Positions 22,420-35,574 are shown, counted from the first letter of the stretch. The stretch: DNA of 64,000 nt from Atrina japonica (GCA_030159075.1 BROG01000648.1:144001-208000), one strand, 5' to 3'. The notes: generated from the letters alone by a model not told the origin. Translations and numbers: made by a program.

Positions 22420-23845
22420 AAATGTCTAGACATTAGGGCAGATTTCTGTACAAGTAAATTAACTGCTAAACAAAGCTAAAGTGAACCATGTATTGGGTCT
22501 ATAACTATAAGGACAGATTTCTCTACAAGTACAAGTAAATTATCTGTTAAACAAAGCTAAAGTGAACCATGTATTGGGTCTATAACTATAAGGACAGATT
22601 TCTCTACAAGTACAAGTAAATTATCTGCTAAACAAAGCTAAAGTGAACCATGTATTGGGTCTATAACTATAAGGACAGATTTCTCTACAAGTACATCATA
22701 AACAAAGCTAAAGTGAACCATGTATTGGGTCTATAACTATAAGGACAGATTTCTCTACAAGTACAAGTAAATTATCTGCTAAACAAAGCTAAAGTGAACC
22801 ATGTATTGGGTCTATAACTATAAGGACAGATTTCTCTACAAGTACAAGTAAATTATCTGCTAAACAAAGCTAAAGTGAACATGTATTGGGTCTATAACTA
22901 TAAGGGACAGATTTCTCTACAAGTACAAGTAAATTATCTGTTAAACAAAGCTAAAGTGAACCATGTATTGGGTCTATAACTATAAGGACAGATTTCTCTA
23001 CAAGTACAAGTAAATTATCTGCTAAACAAAGCAAAAGTGAACCATGTATTGGGTCTATAACTATAAGGACAGATTTCTCTACAAGTACAAGTAAATTATC
23101 TGTTAAACAAAGCTAAAGTGAACCATGTATTGGGTCTATAACTATAAGGACAGATTTCTCTACAAGTACAAGTAAATTATCTGCTAAACAAAGCAAAAGT
23201 GAACCATGTATTGGGTCTATAACTATAAGGACAGATTTCTCTACAAGTACAAGTAAATTATCTGTTAAACAAAGCTAAAGTGAACCATGTATTGGGTCTA
23301 TAACTATAAGGACAGATTTCTCTACAAGTACAAGTAAATTATCTGTTAGACAAAGCTAAAGTGAACCATGTATTGGGTCTATAACTATAAGGACAGATTT
23401 CTCTACAAGTACAAGTAAATTATCTGTTAAACAAAGCTAAAGTGAACCATGTATTGGGTCTATAACTATAAGGTCAGATTTCTGTACAAGTAAATTATCT
23501 GCTAAACAAAGCTAAAGTGAACCATGTATTGGGTCTATAACTATAAGGACAGATTTCTCTACAAGTACAAGTAAATTATCTGCTAAACAAAGCGAAAGTG
23601 AACCATGTATTGGGTCTATAACTATAAGGACAGATTTCTCTACAAGTACAAGTAAATTATCTGTTAAACAAAGCAAAAGTGAATCATGTATTGGGTCTAT
23701 AACTATAAGGACAGATTTCTCTACAAGTACAAGTAAATTATCTGCTAAACAAAGCGAAAGTGAATCATGTATTGGGTCTATAACTATAAGGACAGATTTC
23801 TCTACAAGTACAAGTAAATTATCTGTTAGACAAAGCTAAAGTGAT
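22420..23845. repeat. 81-bp tandem array, about 17 copies
   Basis: The unit contains GGACAGATTTCTCTACAAGT, ACAAGTAAATTATCTGCTAA, ACAAAGCTAAAGTGAACCAT and GTATTGGGTCTATAACTATA, stepping by 81 bp (22511, 22592 and onward). Units are nearly identical; two lack the ACAAGTAAATTATCTG part and one lacks a C in ACCATG. Confidence 0.96.
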
Positions 23846-24799
23846 GTTCAAAGATACTCCTTCACAGAATGTCAATTTTTAATTTTTTTGTCTTCATTCC
23901 AACTTACATGTAATATCATTTAATGTATTGTTTTGCACAGGGTGAAAAAGAGATACAGTCTAGAATATATAAACTATACAGATGTAAAAAATCCATGCAG
24001 TTGAAATTCTTTCTTTATTTTTTAGGTAGATATAATTTTGTAACTGATGTTATGTTAAAATCATTCAGCAATCACTTACATGAAAAAAAAGTTTACCCAG
24101 TAATCCTCTACATAACAATCTTTAAATTGATAATAAATTCTATATTCCAAAGATATTTATCTACATGTAGATAGTACAAAGAAACTCAGTATGCCTCCTG
24201 TGTGAGGTTTTATTGACTTGTCTATATGTTGTTTATAAGACCTTATTTCACTCCTGTAAACACAGTAATCGTTGTAATGACTAGATTCAAGGTCTATTGA
24301 ATTGTGAGTTGTGTGACAATCTCTGTACTGTATCTTTACTATCTCCTGTCAAGCTCAGCACTAGTTAGGCCTCAGCTGAAACTTGGGAACATGTAAGGAG
24401 AAAATCAGCCACTTGTGGAAGGCTGCTGGTATTTTATACACATTTTATTTACCTAAGTTATTCACTCCACCATAAAAAAACTGGCAACCTGATATACGTG
24501 GTACATGTATGTATAACCAATAAACACTTTTGTAATAATTCATCTAAATTTCAAAGAATCTGTTATTTTTCTATTATTCAATGCATCTATTAACTGGAAA
24601 AAAAAGAATTTGTTCCATAATTTAATTTAAACACCTGTATTCCTAATAAAGATACATATGTGTGATGAAAAAAAAACATCTTTGATGCTCTGAATCTTTC
24701 AATAAATGTATAAATACTTTAAAGTCTAGACTCCCATAGCTCAGGCAAATATGTCCAAATTTTTGGCCATAATCAAATCCTGTTTCACTAAGATAACAA
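23846..24799. other. gene-free stretch with a possible SINE core remnant
   Basis: Near 24365-24430, AAGGAGAAAATCAGCCACTTG and GGAAGGCTGCTGGT resemble the middle of the family A SINE at 30930-30970. No coding exon was found. Confidence 0.4.
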
Positions 24800-25262
24800 C
24801 TTTTTTGATAGTTTATCATAAAAAAAACTTTTTTCAATAGCTTATCATAAAAATTTACTCTTTTCAATAGTTTATCATAAAAATTTACTTTTTTCAATAG
24901 CTTATCATAAAAATTTACTTTTTTCAATAGCTTATCATAAACATTTACTCTTTTCAATAGCTTGTCATAAACATTTACTCTTTTCAATAGCTTATCATAA
25001 AAATTTACTCTTTTCAATAGCTTATCATAAAAATTTACTTTTTTCAATAGCTTATCATAAAAATTTACTTTTTTCAATAGTTTATCATAAAAATTTACTT
25101 TTTTCAATAGCTTATCATAAACATTTACTCTTTTCAATAGCTTATCATAAACATTTACTCTTTTCAATAGCTTATCATAAAAATTTACTCTTTTCAATAG
25201 TTTATCATAAAAATTTACTTTTTTCAATAGTTTATCATAAAAAACTATTTTTTAGAATAGTG
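24800..25262. repeat. 30-bp tandem array, about 15 copies
   Basis: The unit is TTTTTTCAATAGCTTATCAT followed by AAAAATTTAC. The minus strand carries an open frame of 194 codons (24643-25227) of KKVNFYDKLL repeats, because 30 bp is ten codons and the frame happens to lack stops. Variable positions (AAA/AGA, TTT/GTT) mostly change the amino acid. There is no splice context or signal, so I treat it as non-coding. Confidence 0.95.
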
Positions 25263-26714
25263 TGTCATAACAAAAAGACAAAATGTTAAAAGATACGTAA
25301 TTTTTAAATTAAAACGTGTCAAATTCTGAGGACAAAGATAACTGTACGTTTATCACTAATAGTAAAAAAAACTATAAAACACTGACTAAATTACATATGT
25401 GTATACATACTTCATATGTTACTTTTCTTTTTTAAAATCCAAAATTAAAGTTTTACTGTACATACCTGCCTCCAAACATGGCCAACAAGATTGTTGTCAT
25501 CTTTTCAAAGTAATTCCTTACTGAATATTACACAAAGCAACTGAAGTCAAAATAGTGTAACTGGCCTCCTTAACAAACACACAACAAGGATGTATGGAGA
25601 TGTGGAAGGGCTCAATAGTTGCAGACACAGGAATGAAATACCAAATGTTTGTATCAAGTCTCCTGAATATGATACACCATGGATTTAAGGAGGCGTGTAT
25701 GGAGACTTATTAGTTTACAGTATGGACCTGTACATTTACACTACACTTTACAGATGTAACCACTTGTGTATCAGGTCTCCTTAATATGACAACTTATGCA
25801 TTAAGACCAATATCAACCAAACAGCATTGAAATAAGATCATTGTATTAGAACTTAATGTAGTCACACCACGGATATATAAAAATTATTCCAGTTGTTCGT
25901 CACTCAAAGCTTTGAAATGTATGTTTCCACTGTATATACATGTATAGTATGTACCTGTGTGTAGCAGAACAAAACTTATCAGTTTATACCCAATAATGAT
26001 GTTGAAATATTTCTATGAACAGCCTCCTTAAATCAATACAGCACTTAATATATAGATTTGCAAACTAGGACTTCCAAAAATGAAGTAATCTAAAATATGC
26101 AGAATCTTCAACTTCTGTATGTTGGCTAATATAGTCAGATTGGATCAATTCTGACATTATTTTGTTGGTACAGTTAATTCACACACTTCTATGAAATATT
26201 TATATAACTGTCATAAAAGCTTTAGAAATATTTAGTAACTTACACAAACACAAGATATTTTTCAAACAATGTAAAACTGTGGAAATGATGACAATTTTTT
26301 TTATATAATGCCCTATAATTAAATCCATGTATATTGAAATTTGTTTCTCTTTAAAATCCCATGTTCTGTCTCTTTTTCCAATATAAACAGCTGACAAATT
26401 GTGGTTTAAGATGTCAGTATGATCTTTACAGCCAACTGGAATAATTATTTCTGTTCAAGATTCTTCTTGTCTGGAAAATCCAGTGAAGCTCTCTGACCTT
26501 TCATCACATGATGGCTCTTAATGGTCTTCATCAGAGAGTATAACAGTTCCATACAAAATGCTCCGTAACTTCCAAAGTGAATTTCCTGAAGGCATCAACT
26601 CTGTGACAGTTTAATATTTAAGATAAGATACTTAACCCAGTACAAAATTACTTTATCAGAATATTAATGTTTATCTTGTGACACACTTAAAAGTATTGCC
26701 AGGTTTTTTCCCTG
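25263..26714. other. gene-free stretch
   Basis: Unique AT-rich sequence. A loosely repeated GTCTCCT(G/T)AATATGA motif occurs at about 25659 and 25776. No exon supported. Confidence 0.4.
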
Positions 26715-27470
26715 TTCCTTGCTGGTTAATTACACAACCGGTTTTTCCCTCCCTCTCTGTCAATTATATACACAACAGGTCTTTTATCCCGCTCTCCGCC
26801 ACTTAATTACACAATAGGTCTTTTAACCCGTTCTCTGCCACTTAATTATACAATAGGTCTTTTGCCCCGCTCTCCACCAATTAATTACACAATAGGTCTT
26901 TTACCCCGCTCTCCACCAATTAATTACACAACAGGTCCTTTACCCCGCTCTCCGCCACTTAATCATACAACAGGTCTTTTGCCCCAGTCTCCACCAATTA
27001 ATTACACAACAGGTCCTTTACCCTGCTCTCCACCAATTAATTACACAACAGGTCTTTTACCCTGCTCTCCGTCAATTAATTACACAACAGGTCTTTTACC
27101 CTGCTCTCCACCAGTTAAATACACAACAGGTCTTTTACCCCGCTCTCCACCAGTTAATTACACAACAGGTCCTTTACCCTGCTCTCCACCAGTTAATTAC
27201 ACAACAGGTCCTTTACCCTGCTCTCCACCACTTAATTACACAACAGGTCTTTTACCCCGCTCTCTGCCACTTAATTATACAATAGGTCTTTTGCCCCGCT
27301 CTCTGCCACTTAATTACACAACAGGTCTTTTACCCCGCTCTCCACCAGTTAATTACACAACAGGTCTTTTACCCTGCTCTCCACCACTTAATTACACAAC
27401 AGGTCTTTTACCCTGCTCTCCGTCACTTAGCTACCCTACAGGTTTTTTCACCTCTCTCCATCAGTTAATT
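26715..27470. repeat. 39-bp tandem array, about 19 copies
   Basis: The unit is AATTACACAACAGGTCTTTT followed by ACCCCGCTCTCCACCAGTT. From 26862 a plus-strand frame stays open for 15 units (LLPRSPPVNYTTG, 13 residues) because 39 is a multiple of three. The common differences between units (CGC/TGC, ATT/GTT/CTT, CTT/CCT) are all amino-acid-changing, which argues against selection on a protein. Units upstream of 26862 break the frame. Confidence 0.95.
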
Positions 27471-28589
27471 ACACAAGGATGTAGTAAACTGTTTTTCTTT
27501 TCATTTTGTATTAAAGTCCTTGTAGGAACAGAATTCCATACATCATGACTTGATGATATTTTCAGCTTGGCAAAGAGTCCTATTGATTATGTTGGAAGTT
27601 AAGCAATAGTTATTAACACTGACATCAGCCCATATAAAACAATAACAAAACAAAGCTGCCCTCTTAATTGTTAGTGTCTACAAAATGTTTCCTTTATATA
27701 CCAAATATAGGCATTTAGAAAATATTTACAAACTCTCTAAATCCAAATTCAATTCATCTTAAAAAAAATTACCATAGCTGTCAAAATCAACAAGTTTTCA
27801 TTTGTTATATCGTTTGCGATGTTGACAGTGTCACAAATACGCTGTTATGCCAATTTCTGACCAACAGAAGATAAAGGTCCTTGCACTTCCTGCCACAAAA
27901 AACAAATCAAGATGCAATGTTCACAACTTTTCATTCCTGGTCCAAACTAATAATTTGGTTTGCTCTTACATCGTCAATATTCATTGTTTTGGAGAAAACC
28001 TAGCAATTCATTTATTGCGCTCTCTAACAAAGTTCTATGCCTAACAACCAGTGTCTGTATGGATTCACTTAGTGTTGTAAATTTCATTCTTCAGTTTTCT
28101 TCCACTGAGGATTGCTGAGGCAAATGGCTCACTTTAAGAATTGCACTAACATAATTATTTATCTAGCCTGAGATCAGCTGATTGAAGTATTTATTGAACT
28201 GTAATTTTGGAAAACTTGTGAGGAAACTTAACATTTATCATGAAATCTATCCATAAGGCTTATTGATTCAAAACATTTAAAAGTAAATGATACATTTGTA
28301 ATAAATTTTTCTTGATTACTTTACATCTGTTCTCTTTAATAATGTCTAGTTTTGTGTGAATGTACTGTATCAAAGGGGATTATGTAAGCATAAACAAACA
28401 TGATAGTCAAAAGTAGGCTGTGCTAGAAATAATTGGAGACAATGGCTTCAGACAAAGAATAAAATGTTGTGATGTGAGAAAAAAAACAAACAGTGAAGTT
28501 GAGAGTGAACACACAACAGAAAATCATATGATATATGTCAGGGAGTAAGCTGAAAATGGAAATAGTAAAAAGCTTTACAAATATAACCA
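27471..28589. other. gene-free stretch
   Basis: No exon, RNA or repeat recognised. The plus-strand frame at 27847-28044 has no motif or splice support. Confidence 0.4.
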
Positions 28590-30248
28590 ATGAGAAAGGT
28601 GAGAGTCAGAATATGAAAATTCTGTACAGATATAGGCTGTAAGAAAGCTGAGAGTGAGAATATGAAAGATCATTAGATATATAGTCAGTGAGAAAGCAGA
28701 GGGTGAGAATATGAAAGATCATTAGATATATAGTCAGTGAAAAAGCTGAGTCAGAATATGAAAGTTCATTAGATATATAGTCAGTGAGAAAGCAGAGAGT
28801 GAGAAAATGAAAGATCATTAGATATATAGTCAGTGAGAGAGCTGAGAGTGAGAAAATGAAAGATCATTAGATATATAGTCAGTGAGAAAGCTGAGAGTCA
28901 GAATATAAAAGATCATTAGATATATATAGTCAGTGAGAGAATTGAGAGTGAGAATATGAAAGATCATTAGATATATACAGTCAGTGAGAAAGCTGAGAGT
29001 CAGAATATGAAAGATCATTAGATATATACAGTCAGTGAGAAAGCTGAGTGATAATATAAAAGATCATCAGATATAGTCAGTGAGAGAGCTGAGAGTGAGA
29101 ATATGAAAGATCATTAGATATATAGTCAGTGAGAAAGCTGAGAGTGAGAAAATAAAAGCTCATTAGATATATATAGTCAGTGAGAAAGCTAAGAGTCAGA
29201 ATATGAAAGATCATTAGATATATAGTCAATGAGTAGACTGAGAGTGAGAATTTGGAGAATCATTACAGATATTGTGAGTAAGCTGTTCCTGAGAATATGG
29301 AAGATTATTACAGATACAGTCAGTTAGTAAACTGATAGTGAGAATATGGAAGATAATTAGATATAGTCAGTGAGTAAGCCGAGTGTGAGAATTCTGAAAA
29401 TCATTACAGATATAGTGACCAGTAAGCCAAGAGGGAGACTATGAAAGATCATTAGATATAGCCAGTGAATAACTTCAGAGTTAAGATATTGAAAATCATT
29501 ACAGATATAGTCAGTGAGTGAACTGAGAGTGAGAATATAGAAAATCATAACAGATATAGTCAGTGAGTGAACCGAGTGAGAATATTGAAAATCATTACAG
29601 ATATAGCCAGTGAGTGAACTGAGAGTGAGAATATAGAAAATCATTACAGATATAGTCAGTGAGTGAACCGAGAGTGAGACTTTTGAAAATCATTACAGAT
29701 ATAGTCAGTGAGTGAACCGAGAGTGAGAATTTTGAAAATCATTACAGATATAGTCAGTGAGTGAACCGAGAGTGAGAATTTTGAAAATCATTACAGATAT
29801 AGTCAGTGAGTGAACCGAGAGTGAGAATTTTGAAAATCATTACAGATACAGTCAGTGAGTGAACCGAGAGTGAGAATATAGAAAATCATTACAGATACAG
29901 TCAGTGAGTCAGCAGAGAGTGAGAATATAGAAAATCATTACAGATATAGTCAGTGAGTGAACCAAATGAGAATATAGAAAATCATTACAGATATAGTCAG
30001 TGAGCGAACTGAGAGTGAGAATATAGAAAATCATTACAGATATAGTCAGTGAGTGAACCAAGTGAGAATATAGAAAATCATTACAGATATAGTCAGTGAG
30101 TGAACTGAGAGTGAGAATATAGAAAATCATTACAGATATAATCAGTGAGTGAACTGAGTGAGAATATAGAAAATCATTACAGATATAGTCAGTGAGTGAA
30201 CCGAGAGTGAGAATATAGAAAATCATTACAGATATAGTCAGTGAGTAA
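28590..30248. repeat. ~48-49-bp tandem array, about 34 copies, two subfamilies
   Basis: Left part (28590-29230): GAAAGATCATTAGATATATA, GTCAGTGAGAAAGCTGAGAG, TGAGAATAT. Right part (29390-30248): GAAAATCATTACAGATATAG, TCAGTGAGTGAACCGAGAGT, GAGAATATA. The middle (29230-29400) is a transition with mixed units. Minus-strand frames of IFYILTLSSLTDYI repeats are by-products. Confidence 0.95.
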
Positions 30249-30350
30249 AGGGTAGTTACACTGTACCAAGATTTCCCACCCACCATTAAAAACTGTCTGC
30301 CAACACATAATTGAAAAAAATGCTTGCATGTGATATAAAATACCATTGAA
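30249..30350 (+). mobile_element. 3' fragment of family A SINE
   Basis: GTTACACTGTACCAAG, CCCACCCACCATTAAAAACTG and ATAATTGAAAAAAATGC match the tail order of the copies at 14.3 kb and 31.0 kb. It begins exactly where the 49-bp array ends. Confidence 0.7.
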
Positions 30351-30697
30351 GCAAACATACCTATGCAAGACAGCAAATTCTAAGCAATATAGCAGCAGTA
30401 ATTGAAATACAGAGACAAAGCATAAAAGTATCAAAGTGTTTTTATTACTTGTCGTATAGGTTATCAAACAGACCTGCAACATGCAATATCTCAGATCCTT
30501 CAAGACAACATTTCTTTACAAGATCAAAATCTTTGATTTCAAAGGCCACAGTACAACACTTCAGAATAGATTACAATAGTTTTAGGCACAAAAGAAGCCC
30601 AGGATCAACAGCCGATATTCTATTATTAATCATGGATGTAAAAGATCCAGCACTCTTGTTGATTGATCTTGAATACATATACAAATGTGAGATTCTA

Positions 30698-30790
30698 ACA
30701 AACAAAAGGAATCTTGTATGAAACATGAAAATAAGTGTATCAACTGCACTGCAATGCTACAATATTGACTGGACTTGGAAGAATCAGTCA
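30698..30790 (+). repeat. left copy of a direct repeat flanking the 40-bp satellite
   Basis: AACAAAAGGAATCTTGTATG, AAACATGAAAATAAGTGTAT and CAACTGCACTGCAATGCTAC continue to GACTGGACTT. The same modules in the same order are found at 34575-34660, about 3.9 kb away. Confidence 0.8.
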
Positions 30791-30852
30791 CACGGTATGT
30801 ACATGTATTATATCTGTATGTACTGGTGTCAACAAAATACAAGAAGAACAAG

Positions 30853-31088
30853 AAGGGCCTCTGTGACTGAGTGGGTAGAGAATTGCGCTTTCATCCATGA
30901 AGTTTTTAATGGAACCCAAGCTGATTTTTGTGAGAAAATTTGCCAGCTTACTTGTCGAAGCTCAGTGGTCTCTGCATGGGTACAATGTAACTGAGTTCTC
31001 TCCTCCACCATTATAAACTGGCCGCCACCATTTAACTGAAAAATTGTTGAGTGTGGTGTAAAACACTTCAAATAAAATCCAAAGAAGA
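30853..31088 (+). mobile_element. tRNA-headed SINE, family A
   Basis: The head GGCCTCTGTGACTGAGTGGG TAGAGAATTGCGCTTTC resembles a tRNA A-box region. The core holds GCTGATTTTTGTGAGAAAAT and TGGGTACAATGTAACTGAGT. The tail is CTCCTCCACCATTATAAACT, then AACTGAAAAATTGTTGAGTG and TGGTGTAAAACACTTCAAAT. It is one of the most complete family A copies here and the best reference for the tail-derived satellites at 53-56 kb. Confidence 0.8.
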
Positions 31089-31264
31089 ACAACAGGCCTG
31101 GAGAGCCTTACCTGTCACCTGACACCCCACCCTATCTACATGTACAATCCCTGAACCCAGGGGCATAAACTTTTTTGAACTTTTTTTTTACCACAGAGAT
31201 GCTATATACATGTATAAAGTTTGAAATGTTCAAAAGTATAGACATGAATCACCTCTATATATAG

Positions 31265-34200
31265 CAGATATCTGATAGACACAATAGATACAAGTGTTAC
31301 ATGTACCAGATATACTGGACTATATACTTACAAGTGTTACATGTACCATGTATACTGGACTATATACTTACAAGTGTGACATGTACCATGTATACTGGAC
31401 TATATACTTACAAGTGTGACATGTACCATGTATACTGGACTATATACTTACAAGTGTGACATGTACCATGTATACTGGACTATATACTTACAATTGTGAC
31501 ATGTACCATGTATACTGGACTATACTTACAATTGTGACATGTACCATGTATACTGGACTATATACTTACAAGTGTGACATGTACCATGTATACTGGACTA
31601 TATACTTACAAGTGTGACATGTACCATGTATACTGGACTATACACTTACAAGTGTGACATGTACCATGTATACTGGACTATACACTTACAAGTATTACAT
31701 GTACCATGTATACTGGACTATACACTTACAAGTGTGACATGTACCATGTATACTGGACTATATACTTACAAGTGTGACATGTACCATGTATACTGGACTA
31801 TATACTTACAAGTGTGACATGTACCATGTATACTGGACTATATACTTACAATTGTTACATGTACCATGTATACTGGACTATATACTTACAAGTGTGACAT
31901 GTACCATGTATACTGGACTATATACTTACAAGTGTGACATGTACCATGTATACTGGACTATACACTTACAAGTGTGACATGTACCATGTATACTGGACTA
32001 TACACTTACAAGTATTACATGTACCATGTATACTGGACTATATACTTACAAGTGTGACATGTACCATGTATACTGGACTATATACTTACAAGTGTGACAT
32101 GTACCATGTATACTGGACTATATACTTACAAGTGTGACATGTACCATGTATACTGGACTATATACTACAAGTGTGACATGTACCATGTATACTGGACTAT
32201 ATACTTACAAGTGTGACATGTACCATGTATACTGGACTATATACTTACAAGTGTGACATGTACCATGTATACTGGACTATATACTTACAAGTGTGACATG
32301 TACCATGTATACTGGACTATATACTTACAAGTGTGACATGTACCATGTATACTGGACTATATACTTACAAGTGTGACATGTACCATGTACCACTGGACTA
32401 TATACTTACAAGTGTGACATGTACCATGTATATGGACTATACACTTACAAGTGTGACATGTACCATGTATACTGGACTATACACTTACAAGTATTACATG
32501 TACCATGTATACTGGACTATATACTTACAAGTGTGACATGTACCATGTATACTGGACTATATACTTACAAGTGTGACATGTACCATGTATACTGGACTAT
32601 ATACTTACAAGTGTGACATGTACCATGTATACTGGACTATATACTTACAATTGTTACATGTACCATGTATACTGGACTATATACTTACAATTGTGACATG
32701 TACCATGTACTGGACTATATACTTACAAGTGTGACATGTACCATGTATACTGGACTATACACTTACAAGTGTGACATGTACCATGTATACTGGACTATAC
32801 ACTTACAAGTGTGACATGTACCATGTATACTGGACTATACACTTACAAGTGTGACATGTACCATGTATACTGGACTATACACTTACAAGTGTGACATGTA
32901 CCATGTATACTGGACTATATACTTACAAGTGTGACATGTACCATGTATACTGGACTATATACTTACAAGTGTGACATGTACCATGTATACTGGACTATAT
33001 ACTTACAAGTGTGACATGTACCATGTATACTGGACTATATACTTACAAGTGTGACATGTACCATGTATACTGGACTATATACTTACAAGTGTGACATGTA
33101 CCATGTATACTGGACTATATACTTACAAGTGTGACATGTACCATGTATACTGGACTATACACTTACAAGTGTTACATGTACCATGTATACTGGACTATAC
33201 ACTTACAAGTGTTACATGTACCATGTATACTGGACTATACACTTACAAGTGTGACATGTACCATGTATACTGGACTATATACTTACAAGTGTGACATGTA
33301 CCATGTATACTGGACTATATACTTACAAGTGTGACATGTACCATGTATACTGGACTATACACTTACAAGTGTGACATGTACCATGTATACTGGACTACAC
33401 ACTTACAAGTGTTATATGTACCATGTATACTGGACTATACACTTATAAGTGTGACATGTACCATGTATACTGGACTATACACTTACAAGTGTGACATGTA
33501 CCATGTATACTGGACTATATACTTACAAGTGTGACATGTACCATGTATATTGGACTATATACTTACAAGTGTGACATGTACCATGTATACTGGACTATAT
33601 ACTTACAAGTGTGACATGTACCATGTATACTGGACTATATACTTACAAGTGTGACATGTACCATGTATACTGGACTATATACTTACAAGTGTGACATGTA
33701 CCATGTATACTGGACTATATACTTACAAGTGTGACATGTACCATGTATACTGGACTATATACTTACAAGTGTGACATGTACCATGTATACTGGACTATAC
33801 ACTTACAAGTGTGACATGTACCATGTATACTGGACTATACACTTACAAGTGTGACATGTACCATGTATACTGGACTATATACACTTACAAGTGTGACATG
33901 TACCATGTATACTGGACTATACACTTACAAGTGTGACATGTACCATGTATACTGGACTATACACTTACAAGTGTGACATGTACCATGTATACTGGACTAT
34001 ACACTTACAAGTGTGACATGTACCATGTATACTGGACTATACACTTACAAGTGTGACATGTACCGTATTTACAGGATTATTTACTTATAAGCCTGACATG
34101 TACCATGTACACTGGACTATATACTTACAAGTGTGACATGTACCGTATTTACATGATTACTTACTTATAAGCCTGACATGTACCGTTTATACTCGACTAT

Positions 34201-34570
34201 GTACTAAAAAGTGTTAGATGTACTTTATATATTCAACTATACATACAAGCATTACATGTACCATATATACTCGACTATGTACTTACAAGTGTTACAAGTG
34301 CTATATACTCGACTATGTACTTAAAAGCATTACATGTACTGTATATACTCAACTATGTACTTACAAGTTCTACATGTATAATATATACTCGACTATGTAC
34401 TTATAAGTGTTACATGTACTGTATATACTCGACTATGTACTTACAAGTTCTACATGTATAATATATGCTCGACTATGTACTTACAAGTGTTACAAGTGCT
34501 ATATACTCGACTATGTACTTACAAGCATTACATGTACTGTATATACTCAACTATGTACTTACAAGTGTGA
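31265..34570. repeat. 40-bp satellite, about 80 copies
   Basis: The unit is ACTTACAAGTGTGACATGTA followed by CCATGTATACTGGACTATAT. ACATG-TAC-CATGT inside the unit is a small palindrome. From 31320 to 34050 units are nearly identical, mostly differing at TATAT/TACAC and GTGAC/GTTAC. From 34055 to 34570 they decay progressively (CGACTATGT, GTACTGTATATACTC). All 62-67-codon frames here are phase copies of the same repeat. Confidence 0.97.
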
Positions 34571-34574
34571 CATT

Positions 34575-34665
34575 AAAAACAAAAGGAATCTATAATGAAA
34601 CATGGAAATAAATGTACCCACTGCACTAATTGTAACAATATTTATAAACTGGACTTAAAAAGTAA
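34575..34665 (+). repeat. right copy of the direct repeat flanking the 40-bp satellite
   Basis: AACAAAAGGAATCTATAATG, AAACATGGAAATAAATGTAC, CACTGCACTAA and ATAAACTGGACTTA repeat the segment at 30698-30790 with about 15-20% difference. Confidence 0.8.
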
Positions 34666-34929
34666 AATACACAAGAAGACATAAAATTTGTATCTCAGTT
34701 TCAGTAAAAATTAAGAGAAATAAGCTCTTCATGTTGACAGGCTAAAGCTCTCTATTGTTTCAGTTTTTTAACATATATGTTCCCATGGTGATAATATCTT
34801 GTTGATATTCTGTCAGTTGATAGAACATTTCTAACCTACATTTGTATGTTGCCAACATTTCAAAGGTGTCAGTCAATTCCTAAAACACACACATCTATCT
34901 ACCCACGGTACAAACATTACAAATTAAAA

Positions 34930-35118
34930 AGCGTCAGTCAGTTTGTATAATATACAGATGTATATCTATTATATTATATTTATATTCCATATCATACATA
35001 TTCCAAATTGAAAAGCGACAGTCAGATTGTAAGAAAACACATGTATATCTCCATAATGTACATATTCCAAATTGTAAAGTGTCAGTCAATTTGTATAATA
35101 TACACATGTATATCTCCA
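34930..35118. repeat. diverged ~65-75-bp repeat, about 3 copies
   Basis: GTCAGTCAGTTTGTATAATA (34935), GACAGTCAGATTGTAAGAAA (35017) and GTCAGTCAATTTGTATAATA (35082) are each followed by a CA(C/G)ATGTATATCTCC-like segment. Confidence 0.8.
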
Positions 35119-35127
35119 TATAGTCCT

Positions 35128-35305
35128 ATACATGATATAGGCAAAATTTACTATCACTTTGTGTACAATTGTACATGATATAGGCAAAATTTACTATCAC
35201 TTTGTGTACAATTGTACATGATATAGGCAAAATTTACTATCACTTTGTGTACAATTGTACATGATATAGGTCAAATGTAGTATCACTTTGTGTACAATTG
35301 TACAT
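35128..35305. repeat. 43-bp tandem repeat, 4 copies
   Basis: GTACATGATATAGGCAAAAT recurs at 35128 (partly), 35171, 35214 and 35257, an exact 43-bp step. Confidence 0.93.
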
Positions 35306-35574
35306 TTAATAATGTTCAACAAAGTAATGACCCAAAACACAATTTTAAATGATAATAAATTTACGACCAAAAATTCCTGTGATAGAGAACCTTTAAGAAA
35401 TGAGACTATCACAAAAAAGGGATTCAATGTGTTTTTTCTACAAATATTTATTTTTGTTTTTACTACTTACATTGATGTACAATAACAAATGAGGCCTGAT
35501 GGGCCTTGACGGTCACCTGAGCAGAACATAATTAACTCCCCATGAACACTGACATAATAATAACTGCATGCTAA

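Noticed and set aside
24643..25227. 194-codon minus-strand frame with KKVNFYDKLL repeats
   Set aside because: By-product of a 30-bp array; replacement changes dominate, and the frame ends in unrelated sequence without a conserved tail.
26862..27548. 228-codon plus-strand frame with 13-residue LLPRSPPVNYTTG repeats, possible repetitive structural protein
   Set aside because: It is a 39-bp minisatellite. The frame is open only because the unit length is a multiple of three. Common differences between units change the amino acid, upstream units break the frame, and no signal peptide or splice sites are present.
30449..30721. 90-codon plus-strand frame between the 49-bp array and a SINE
   Set aside because: No recognisable motif, no splice context; its end lies in the direct repeat that flanks the satellite.
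31265..34570. Regularly spaced 40-bp units considered as a CRISPR array
   Set aside because: There are no unique spacers; the whole 40 bp is repeated. The genome is eukaryotic and there are no cas genes.
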